Positions 6,087 to 11,394 of a DNA stretch of 11,394 nt are shown here, in pieces. The stretch spans positions 1-11,394 of the forward strand of contig USBZ01000059.1 in the NCBI GenBank assembly GCA_900553065.1. The letters are read 5' to 3'. The notes under the pieces were generated by a model. That model was not told the DNA's origin. It searched no databases and saw only the letters and a list, made by a program, of their open reading frames with translations. The stretch is from an uncultured Desulfovibrio sp. (GTDB taxonomy: Bacteria; Desulfobacterota; Desulfovibrionia; Desulfovibrionales; Desulfovibrionaceae). A program made the translations under genes and the position numbers. The first letter of the stretch is position 1; each line of letters opens with the position of its first letter.

Positions 6087-9000
6087 ATGAAACGACAGGA
6101 AGATTTCGACGAACAGCTTCTGTTCGACATTCTCAAACGTGCGGGACGCCCTCTGCGTCTCGACGACATTCTCCGCACCGGAGGCTTTTCCCGCAAACTC
6201 AAGCGGGACATTCTGGAGGCTCTGCACGATCTGGCCCGCAACGGGGAGCTCGTGCGCCTTGAAGGCGGAAGCTGGGTGCCGGTTGAAGCGCTCAGAAAGC
6301 GCCGCGGCATTCTTGCCGCCCAGCGCTCCGGCGCGGCGTTCGTCACGCCGGAAAACACCGCAGCCAGAACGGGACAGGACATCTACATAGCCCCGGAAAA
6401 CGTGGGCGACGCCTGGAACGGCGACGTGGTGGACGTCATGCTTCTGCCCATGAAGCGCGGCTCCCTCAAAAAGCAGGAAGGAAGAGTCGTCGCCGTGGTG
6501 AGCCGCGGTCAGACGGAAATCGTGGTCCGCGTCATCGGACGCGGCGATTCGGATCAGACGCTGCTCTGCCGCCCTGCCGACTCCCGTCTCAACTTCGACG
6601 TGCTGACGGACGTCTCCCGGCTGGAAAATCGCCCTGAAGAAGGCGAACTTCTGAGGGTTGCCGTTTCGGACAAGCTGAAGGAAAAAGGCGAGCGCCCCCT
6701 GTGGGCGGGCAGCGCCGAGGCCACGCTCGGCCTTGAAAACGACGCGGCCGTGCAGGAACGCCTTACCAAGCTGAACAACGGCATTCCCACGGCATTTCCC
6801 GACAACGTCATTGCCGAAGCGGAAGAGGCGGCGAGAGCCGATGCGATGCATGATCCCGCGCTCGTGGACATGCGCGGAGAAATGCTCGTCACCATAGACG
6901 GAGAGGACGCCCGTGACTTCGACGACGCCGTCTGCGTTTCCCGCACGGCAGACGGCTGGCGTCTTCTGGTCGCCATAGCGGACGTATCGCACTATGTCCG
7001 CCCGAGAACGGCTCTGGACAGGGAAGCCCGTGAACGCGGCAACTCCTACTATTTTCCCACGTCCGTGGAGCCCATGCTGCCCGAAGCCTTGTGCAACGGC
7101 GTATGCAGTCTGCGCCCCGGTGAAGAGCGCCGCTGCATGGCCGTGGACATGCGGCTGGATGAAAACGGCAATCTTACGGACTCCCGCTTTTCCAATGCGG
7201 TGATGCTCTCCCGGGCCCGCCTGACCTATCGCGAAGTGCAGAGCGCACTGGACGATCCGCAGGGCGAGGCCGCAACGAACATGGAAAAACGGGCGCCCGG
7301 CGTACCGGCCATGCTGAGGGAGGCGGCAGCGCTTGCCGAAGTGCTGATCGAACGCCGTCACAGACAGGGCGGTCTGGACTTCGATCTGCCGGAAGCGGAA
7401 TTTCTGGTGGAAGAAAAAGAAGGCGTCGCCCAGGTGACGGGCATACGCAACCGGGTACGGCTGTTCAGCCACCGGCTCATCGAGGCGTTCATGGTGCGCG
7501 CCAACGAGGCCGTGGCCGAATTTCTTACCCGCAAGAACGCGCCCTTCCTGTACCGCGTGCATCCCTCCCCGGGACCGGATCGTCTTGAGGAACTGTACCA
7601 TGCCCTCCGTTCCACGGATGCGGATCTTCCGCTTCCCCGGGCGGCAAAAGCGGGCGTTCCGAACTGGATCACCCATGTGCTGGATGCCTCGGCCGGAACG
7701 GACCAGGCCTTCATCATCGCCCGCCTTACGCTGCGTTCCATGATGCAGGCCCGCTACTCTCCCGAGGAGGACGGCCATTTCGGCCTTGCCTCGCCCTGCT
7801 ACTGTCACTTCACCTCGCCCATACGCCGTTACGCGGACCTTGTGAATCACCGGGCCTTACGCTATGTTCTCGGCCTCGATGCCGGAGGCCCCATTCCTGC
7901 GGGCCACAAGCTGCTGGAAACGGCCGAACAGTGCAACGCGCGGGAACGCGTGGCCACCGATGCGGAACGGGAAATCGGACGCCGCATGAGCTGCCTGCTG
8001 CTGATGGGACGCACGGGAGAAACCTTCGAGGGCATCATCAGCGGCGTGATGAATTTCGGCTTCTTCGTTGAACTTGACGGCATGCCGACAGAGGGCATGG
8101 TCAGAGTGGAGACGCTGGGCCGCGACTACTATGTGTTTGATGAGGAAAGGCAGGAACTGCGCGGCGAACACAGCGGCGAAACGTTCCGCCTCGGACAGAA
8201 AGTGACCGTAACACTGACCGGCGTTCATGTCGGCAGACTGGAGATAGACTTGGAATACCAGAAGGATGAGGAAGGACGCCGTCCCTTCCGACGCAAAAAT
8301 GACGATCGCGCCCACAGGCGCCCCCGTTTCGAACACGAAGACGGCGAAGAACGCCGTTCCGGCCGCCGGGCCTTTGCCGACAGAAAGGGATTCCGTCCCC
8401 GTCGGGACGATGAGGAGCAGAAGCCCCGCCGTCGCTTCTCCGGAGAATTCAGGGAAGAAAACGCCGCCGGAGAGGATCGCCCCTTCCGCGGTCGTGCTCA
8501 GCGTCCCGAAAAGAGCCGCTTCAAGGAACATCGGCACTTTGAGGACGAAGGAAGAGGCCGCTTCCGTCAGGATCGCAGACCGTTCCGCGGCAAGGCCGCC
8601 TTCCCGCAGGAAGACGAACGCTTCGAACAGAACGAGGAATTCTCCTTCCGCGACACGCCCCGTCCCGCGCACGGTCCGAAGGAACACCGCCGCTTCCATC
8701 GTGAAGACGATCGCCCTTCCTTCCGCCCCGGCCGTCCCTCGTTCCGTCGTGAAGAGCGTGCCGATGACGACCGCTTCTCCGGGTTCGAACGGCATGCGGA
8801 GGAAAACGGCCGCAGACCCGCACGTTTCAACAGGGAAGACCGCCGCGAAGGCGGATACGGCCGTTCCTTTGCCGGAAAGCATGACCGCAGAGAACCCCGT
8901 TTTGAAGAGGAACGTTCCTTCCGCCCTGCGCGCCCCCGCTTCCGTGATGAGGACGACCGCAGGGAACGCTTTGCCGACGGCCGCCGTGACGACCGGCATC

Positions 9001-9143
9001 ACAGCCGCGAACACAGCTTCCGTCCCGGCAAGGGCCCGCGCGATCATAAGGCGCGCGGTTTCCACGGCGCTCCCGACGACTTCTTCGCCATCAGCACGGA
9101 ACCGGAAACGCCCGTGCATCGTTTCGGCAAGCGCAGGAAGTAA
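6087..9143 (+). CDS. rnr: ribonuclease R with very long Arg-rich C-terminal tail
   Basis: RNase R is a processive 3'-5' exoribonuclease that degrades structured RNA (EC 3.1.13.1). With start ATG 6087 the protein has 1018 residues, against about 810 in E. coli. Order: a winged-helix-like N-terminus (about 6-65), cold-shock/OB domains (about 75-235), then the RNB catalytic domain with TIDGEDARDFDDAV (269-282). Its D271, D277, D279 and D280 match the metal-binding aspartates of RNase II/R. An S1 domain follows (about 645-723; EGIISGVMNFGFFVELDG). A low-complexity tail fills 726-1018, full of Arg, Asp, Glu and Phe in motifs such as RPFRG and PSFRPGRPSFRR, ending GKRRK. The start is uncertain. The frame stays open up to a GTG at 5985, overlapping lpxK, with a further ATG at 6066, and no candidate has a good ribosome site. 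MKRQEDFDEQ is preferred because the domain begins right after it. It probably shares an operon with lpxK. Confidence 0.92.
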   Translation: MKRQEDFDEQLLFDILKRAGRPLRLDDILRTGGFSRKLKRDILEALHDLARNGELVRLEGGSWVPVEALRKRRGILAAQRSGAAFVTPENTAARTGQDIYIAPENVGDAWNGDVVDVMLLPMKRGSLKKQEGRVVAVVSRGQTEIVVRVIGRGDSDQTLLCRPADSRLNFDVLTDVSRLENRPEEGELLRVAVSDKLKEKGERPLWAGSAEATLGLENDAAVQERLTKLNNGIPTAFPDNVIAEAEEAARADAMHDPALVDMRGEMLVTIDGEDARDFDDAVCVSRTADGWRLLVAIADVSHYVRPRTALDREARERGNSYYFPTSVEPMLPEALCNGVCSLRPGEERRCMAVDMRLDENGNLTDSRFSNAVMLSRARLTYREVQSALDDPQGEAATNMEKRAPGVPAMLREAAALAEVLIERRHRQGGLDFDLPEAEFLVEEKEGVAQVTGIRNRVRLFSHRLIEAFMVRANEAVAEFLTRKNAPFLYRVHPSPGPDRLEELYHALRSTDADLPLPRAAKAGVPNWITHVLDASAGTDQAFIIARLTLRSMMQARYSPEEDGHFGLASPCYCHFTSPIRRYADLVNHRALRYVLGLDAGGPIPAGHKLLETAEQCNARERVATDAEREIGRRMSCLLLMGRTGETFEGIISGVMNFGFFVELDGMPTEGMVRVETLGRDYYVFDEERQELRGEHSGETFRLGQKVTVTLTGVHVGRLEIDLEYQKDEEGRRPFRRKNDDRAHRRPRFEHEDGEERRSGRRAFADRKGFRPRRDDEEQKPRRRFSGEFREENAAGEDRPFRGRAQRPEKSRFKEHRHFEDEGRGRFRQDRRPFRGKAAFPQEDERFEQNEEFSFRDTPRPAHGPKEHRRFHREDDRPSFRPGRPSFRREERADDDRFSGFERHAEENGRRPARFNREDRREGGYGRSFAGKHDRREPRFEEERSFRPARPRFRDEDDRRERFADGRRDDRHHSREHSFRPGKGPRDHKARGFHGAPDDFFAISTEPETPVHRFGKRRK

Positions 9144-9192
9144 TCCGCCGCGTCCGGCCGCACGTTGACGCGTATCCGAAGCGTTCATGGAT

Positions 9193-9217
9193 CCGGGGAA
9201 GGAGCTTCCTTCCCCGG
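9193..9217 (+). terminator. stem-loop after rnr, possible terminator
   Basis: CCGGGGAAGG (9193-9202) pairs perfectly with CCTTCCCCGG (9208-9217) around a 5-base loop, 50 bases after the rnr stop. No T-run follows, so it may work as an mRNA end stabiliser or with Rho, not as a classic intrinsic terminator. Confidence 0.5.
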
Positions 9218-9240
9218 GGTCTGAGGTGATGTTCAAGCTA

Positions 9241-9269
9241 TTGACAACACTTGCCGCTCCGGATAAAAA
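9241..9269 (+). promoter_or_regulatory. probable sigma-70 promoter for rpoZ-dnaJ
   Basis: A perfect -35 box TTGACA lies at 9241-9246. At 16-17 bases spacing it is followed by an A-rich ATAAAA/TAAAAA stretch (9263-9269) that is a fair, not perfect, -10. It lies after the rnr stem-loop and about 120 bases before the rpoZ start, implying a long leader. Confidence 0.5.
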
Positions 9270-9305
9270 AAATGGTTCGGCATCATGCCGCAAGTTTTAT
9301 TTCCT

Positions 9306-9327
9306 CCCGTGCCCTTCCCGGCACGGG
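9306..9327 (+). promoter_or_regulatory. leader hairpin upstream of rpoZ
   Basis: CCCGTGCC (9306-9313) pairs with GGCACGGG (9320-9327) around a 6-base loop, inside the presumed 5' untranslated leader of rpoZ. Smaller hairpins flank it (CGGCA/TGCCG near 9279-9292 and TCCGG/CCGGA near 9350-9364). No long T-tract follows. It could affect mRNA stability or early termination; the function is unknown. Confidence 0.4.
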
Positions 9328-9386
9328 TCCTTGTATATGTTTCGACATCTTCCGGCTCGACCGGATAAACATCCTGGAGGCATTTC

Positions 9387-9623
9387 ATGGCCCGTATTAC
9401 CGTTGAAGATTGCCAGCGCCGCGTGGACAACCGTTTTCTGCTCGTGCAGATGGCCATCAAGCGTGTGCGTCAGTTCCGCGAAGGCTACGAACCTCTGGTG
9501 GACAGCAAGAACAAGGAAGTCGTCACCGCTCTGCGCGAAATCGCCGCAGGCAAGGTGCTTCCCGAAGACAAGCGCTTCTATACCCCCGTTGAAGGGAAAA
9601 CCACGCCCGATCTCGACGACTAA
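9387..9623 (+). CDS. rpoZ: DNA-directed RNA polymerase omega subunit
   Basis: This 78-residue protein opens MARITVEDC, continues VDNRFLLVQMAIKRVRQ (13-29), and has the conserved segment KEVVTALREIAAGKV (43-57). Together these are the omega (RpoZ) signature. Omega binds the beta' subunit, helps RNA polymerase assembly, and in many proteobacteria forms part of a ppGpp site. The length is normal for short omegas. The start is ATG 9387 with TGGAGG six to seven bases upstream, a strong site. dnaJ begins 23 bases after the stop, so the two are almost certainly co-transcribed. Confidence 0.92.
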   Translation: MARITVEDCQRRVDNRFLLVQMAIKRVRQFREGYEPLVDSKNKEVVTALREIAAGKVLPEDKRFYTPVEGKTTPDLDD

Positions 9624-9646
9624 GCCCTGTTCCACGGAAAAATTTC

Positions 9647-10759
9647 ATGAGCACGCGCGACTATTATGAAGTTCTTGGCGTCTCCCGGGACGCTTCCGAG
9701 GACGAGATCAAGCGCGCCTACCGCAAGCTGGCGCTCAAGTATCATCCCGACCACAATCCGAACAATCCCGAGGCCGAACAGAAGTTCAAGGAAGCCGCAG
9801 AAGCCTACGACGTGCTGCGCAACCCTGAACGTCGCGCCAACTACGACAGATTCGGCACGGCCGATCCCGGCATGGGAGGAGCGTCCTTCAACAGTGCCGA
9901 AGATATCTTCGCTCAGTTCGGCGACATATTCGGTGATCTGTTCGGTTTCGGCGGTGCGTCCCGGTCCCGCGGCCCTCGCCCGCAGCAGGGCGATGATCTG
10001 CGCTACAACATGACCATTTCCTTCCGTGAAGCCGCCAGAGGCACGGAAAAGGCCATCAAGATTCCCCGCCACGTCAGCTGCCCCGAATGCAACGGCTCCG
10101 GCGCCGCCGCAGGCTCTTCCCGGGAAACCTGCAAAAAGTGCGGCGGCAGCGGTCAGGTGGCCATCCGTCAGGGCTTCATGCAGTTCGTGCAGCCCTGCCC
10201 TGCCTGCCACGGTCGCGGCTTCACCATTCCCAAGCCCTGCCCCAAGTGCAAGGGCGAAGGCATTGTTGAAACCGTGCGGGAACTTTCCGTCCGCATTCCT
10301 GCGGGCGTGTACGACGGTGCCCGGCTGCGTCTGCGCGGCGAAGGGGAAATGGGCGTTCACGGCGGCCCTCCCGGCGACCTCTACGTCGTTCTTCATGTGG
10401 AGGATGACGAGATTTTCGACCGCGACGAGCAGAACCTCATCTATACCGCCACCATCACGTTCCCGCAGGCCGCGCTGGGTACCCGCATTCAGATTCCCAG
10501 CATCGATGACGACGAAAAGCTCGACCTCGATATTCCCAAGGGAACCCAGAACGGCAAAATCTTCCAGATCCGCGGCAAGGGCCTCAAATATCCGGGAGAA
10601 AAGCGCACGGGCGACCTGCTGGTGCGCATCGTGGTCAAAACGCCTACGAAGCTTTCCGCCGAGCAGGAAAAACTGCTCAGAGAATTTGAACGCCTTTCCG
10701 AAGAACAGAACAAGTCCGGTCTGTTCGACAAGGTGAAAAAAGCCATGGGCATGGAATAA
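9647..10759 (+). CDS. dnaJ: chaperone DnaJ (type I Hsp40)
   Basis: This 370-residue co-chaperone stimulates DnaK ATPase and delivers unfolded clients. The J domain covers about 4-70 with the essential HPD at 33-35. A Gly/Phe-rich linker follows (about 70-112, with FGDIFGDLFGFGG). Four CxxCxGxG-type zinc repeats follow: CPEC 145-148, CKKC 162-165, CPAC 184-187 and CPKC 198-201. The substrate-binding C-terminal domains run from about 210 to the end. This complete order makes it a type I DnaJ, not a CbpA-type protein. Length is normal. The start ATG 9647 has only a weak upstream GGA, 23 bases after rpoZ, so translation may be partly coupled. No dnaK, grpE or hrcA lies in the window, and no CIRCE heat-shock inverted repeat was found upstream. 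Confidence 0.95.
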   Translation: MSTRDYYEVLGVSRDASEDEIKRAYRKLALKYHPDHNPNNPEAEQKFKEAAEAYDVLRNPERRANYDRFGTADPGMGGASFNSAEDIFAQFGDIFGDLFGFGGASRSRGPRPQQGDDLRYNMTISFREAARGTEKAIKIPRHVSCPECNGSGAAAGSSRETCKKCGGSGQVAIRQGFMQFVQPCPACHGRGFTIPKPCPKCKGEGIVETVRELSVRIPAGVYDGARLRLRGEGEMGVHGGPPGDLYVVLHVEDDEIFDRDEQNLIYTATITFPQAALGTRIQIPSIDDDEKLDLDIPKGTQNGKIFQIRGKGLKYPGEKRTGDLLVRIVVKTPTKLSAEQEKLLREFERLSEEQNKSGLFDKVKKAMGME

Positions 10760-10781
10760 TTCCTCCCTCAACAGCACACAT

Positions 10782-10813
10782 AAAGCCGCCTTCTTCTGGA
10801 AGGCGGCTTTTTT
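10782..10813 (+). terminator. intrinsic terminator of rpoZ-dnaJ
   Basis: AAAGCCGCCTT (10782-10792) pairs perfectly with AAGGCGGCTTT (10800-10810) around a 7-base loop and continues into a T-run to 10813. It is 22 bases past the dnaJ stop and is the last feature with the base composition of the main chromosome. Confidence 0.93.
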
Positions 10814-10873
10814 ATTATGGCTCTGTTATAACTCGCTATTGATATAGACCTAACTACCTAAGAACAAAAAATC

Positions 10874-10919
10874 AAATCCCCATTCGCCCACCAAAGTAGT
10901 AGATAAATGGGATTTTTTT
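10874..10919 (+). terminator. orphan terminator-like hairpin in AT-rich DNA
   Basis: AAATCCC (10874-10880) pairs with GGGATTT (10909-10915), extendable by AT/AT past one bulged C. The loop is about 23-28 bases, followed by a run of Ts to 10919. A-runs on the 5' side make it potentially active in both directions. No gene in this AT-rich stretch precedes it, and dnaJ already has its own terminator 60 bases upstream. Confidence 0.5.
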
Positions 10920-10950
10920 GCTTATTGAGATATTTTCTTGATAAGTCAAA

Positions 10951-10979
10951 TGGACATTCAGAACTTTTCAACGTATTCT
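10951..10979 (+). promoter_or_regulatory. possible promoter of the restriction-modification remnant
   Basis: TGGACA (10951-10956; five of six match the -35 consensus) is followed after 17 bases by TATTCT (10974-10979; four of six). This is 33 bases before the short ORF. The AT-rich background makes chance matches common. Confidence 0.4.
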
Positions 10980-11011
10980 AAGTAAAATTTATTAAAAGAG
11001 GAAGAGAAAAG

Positions 11012-11071
11012 ATGGCAAAGAACGCAGAACTACGTAGTGCTGATAGAAATAAGAAGGAGATGGTGAAATGA
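11012..11071 (+). pseudogene. remnant of an EcoRI-family adenine DNA methyltransferase gene
   Basis: This 19-residue ORF, MAKNAELRSADRNKKEMVK, has GAGG at 10998-11001 ten bases ahead and ends by overlapping the next ORF as ATGA (11068-11071). Its first 15 residues resemble the start of EcoRI-family N6-adenine methyltransferases. M.EcoRI begins MARNAT, then a basic stretch, then the conserved DEFYTQ. Here the DEFYTQ block and the whole catalytic body are missing. I infer that an internal deletion joined about 15 N-terminal codons to about four C-terminal codons, keeping the ATGA overlap with the downstream endonuclease gene. An alternative is a true short leader peptide whose similarity is chance. 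Confidence 0.4.
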
Positions 11072-11361
11072 ATCAAGAAGTTTATGAACTGATTAAGAAC
11101 TTAGCTAATAAATATGCACATGATTTAAAAGAGCAAGTAGATGCTAGAGTTGAAGAAATGAAAGATGATGATAATTCGCATTACTTGATATATAAGGTTT
11201 TAGGCGTTTCAGATGAAGAAGGAAATCTGATTGATTTGTACCAGAATAAAGGACGATTTTTATACAAATACGCTGGTACGTTTTTAGAAGAAGCGGCTAT
11301 TACATGTTTTAAATATAAGTACGCAGATGCAAAGAAAACAAAAAGGCTCTTGACTAGCTGA
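11068..11361 (+). pseudogene. truncated ApaLI-like restriction endonuclease, N-terminal part
   Basis: This ORF encodes 97 residues. AAGGAG at 11054-11059 lies eight bases before the ATG. The protein is rich in Lys, Glu, Asp and Tyr. The stretches SHYLIYKVLGVSDEEGNLIDLYQNKGRF (38-65) and LYKYAGTFLEEAAITCF (66-82) recall the N-terminal part of ApaLI-like type II restriction endonucleases, matched from memory and not by search. In that family the catalytic D...ExK core comes later, and full proteins are much longer. Here the frame ends after KKTKRLLTS at a TGA inside a terminator hairpin, so no nuclease core is present. If the match is right, this is a dead gene. If not, it is an intact small protein of unknown function. 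The ATGA overlap with the methyltransferase-like remnant fits a restriction-modification operon. Confidence 0.5.
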
Positions 11362-11384
11362 GAGGATGTTCTCTGAGCATTTTT
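11357..11384 (+). terminator. terminator overlapping the stop codon of the last ORF
   Basis: GCTGAGAG (11357-11364) pairs with CTCTGAGC (11371-11378) except for one G-G mismatch, around a 6-base loop, followed by five Ts at 11380-11384. The TGA stop (11359-11361) lies within the 5' arm. A terminator abutting a truncated frame fits a deletion that fused the gene start to a downstream terminator. Confidence 0.5.
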
Positions 11385-11394
11385 AACACCAAAA

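Larger units (their letters stand above)
10814..11394. other. AT-rich segment of foreign character
   Basis: From just after the dnaJ terminator to the window end, base composition changes sharply. By hand count, 11101-11160 holds 18 G/C in 60 bases, against 40 in 60 at 7081-7140 within rnr. Codon use switches to AT-rich codons (AAA, GAA, TTA, ATA), unlike every gene upstream. No integrase, transposase or clear terminal repeat is visible, so the means of arrival is unknown. Between 10814 and 10873 I see no feature. The segment could be a horizontally acquired island edge or a chimeric join in the assembly. Confidence 0.75.

Noticed and set aside
6006..7850. A 614-codon open frame on the minus strand opposite rnr
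   Set aside because: Shadow of the rnr coding frame in GC-rich DNA. No domain pattern, and it spans the end of lpxK and the RNase R catalytic domain.
7857..9293. A 478-codon minus-strand frame and a 300-codon plus-strand frame over the RNase R tail
   Set aside because: Both arise because the tail uses few codon types (CGC, GAC, TTC and similar), which keeps other frames open. The true frame continues unbroken from the RNB and S1 domains.
10816..10860. Insertion-sequence end near GGCTCTGTTATAAC
   Set aside because: It faintly resembles some IS termini, but no inverted partner, target duplication or transposase is visible in the window.
1..11394. CRISPR array, phage genes, or toxin-antitoxin pair
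   Set aside because: No regularly spaced repeats, phage structural genes or recognisable toxin-antitoxin pair were seen on either strand.

Overview
The window looks like chromosome from a GC-rich deltaproteobacterium, most likely Desulfovibrionaceae of the gut type (Desulfovibrio/Bilophila/Mailhella-like). This is inferred from gene content (tryptophanase beside a sodium symporter, selC, lpxK implying an LPS-bearing Gram-negative, adjacent rpoZ and dnaJ) and from protein style; no search was run. Nearly all of bases 1 to about 10815 is ordinary, tightly packed chromosome. The last ~580 bases are different, AT-rich DNA that looks imported, or possibly misjoined.

Layout. (1) 27-3157, plus strand: a 45-residue single-TM protein, a sodium:solute symporter (SSS) and tryptophanase TnaA, ending in a strong terminator. 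This reads as an uptake-and-cleavage unit for tryptophan: import, then conversion to indole, pyruvate and ammonia. (2) 3335-3518, minus strand: selC, the selenocysteine tRNA (anticodon UCA), with its own promoter and terminator. It faces tnaA, and the two genes have back-to-back terminators. The cell therefore probably makes selenoproteins. (3) 3640-4398: a Bax inhibitor-1/YccA-type membrane protein with its own terminator. (4) 4475-9143: a small TIGR04076-like protein, LpxK (lipid A 4'-kinase) and RNase R. RNase R carries a remarkable ~293-residue Arg/Asp/Glu/Phe-rich tail. (5) 9241-10813: a promoter, a structured leader, rpoZ (RNA polymerase omega), dnaJ and a strong terminator.

(6) 10814-11394 is AT-rich. 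It holds an orphan terminator-like hairpin, a plausible promoter, a 19-codon ORF whose first 15 residues look like the start of an EcoRI-family adenine methyltransferase, and a 97-codon ORF resembling the N-terminal part of an ApaLI-like restriction endonuclease. The second ORF's stop codon lies inside a terminator hairpin. The most economical reading is the wreck of a type II restriction-modification operon: the methyltransferase reduced to its two ends, and the endonuclease cut before its catalytic core. I see no intact novel defence or mobile system. The items most worth a second look are this remnant, the RNase R tail, and the SSS symporter/small protein/tnaA arrangement.
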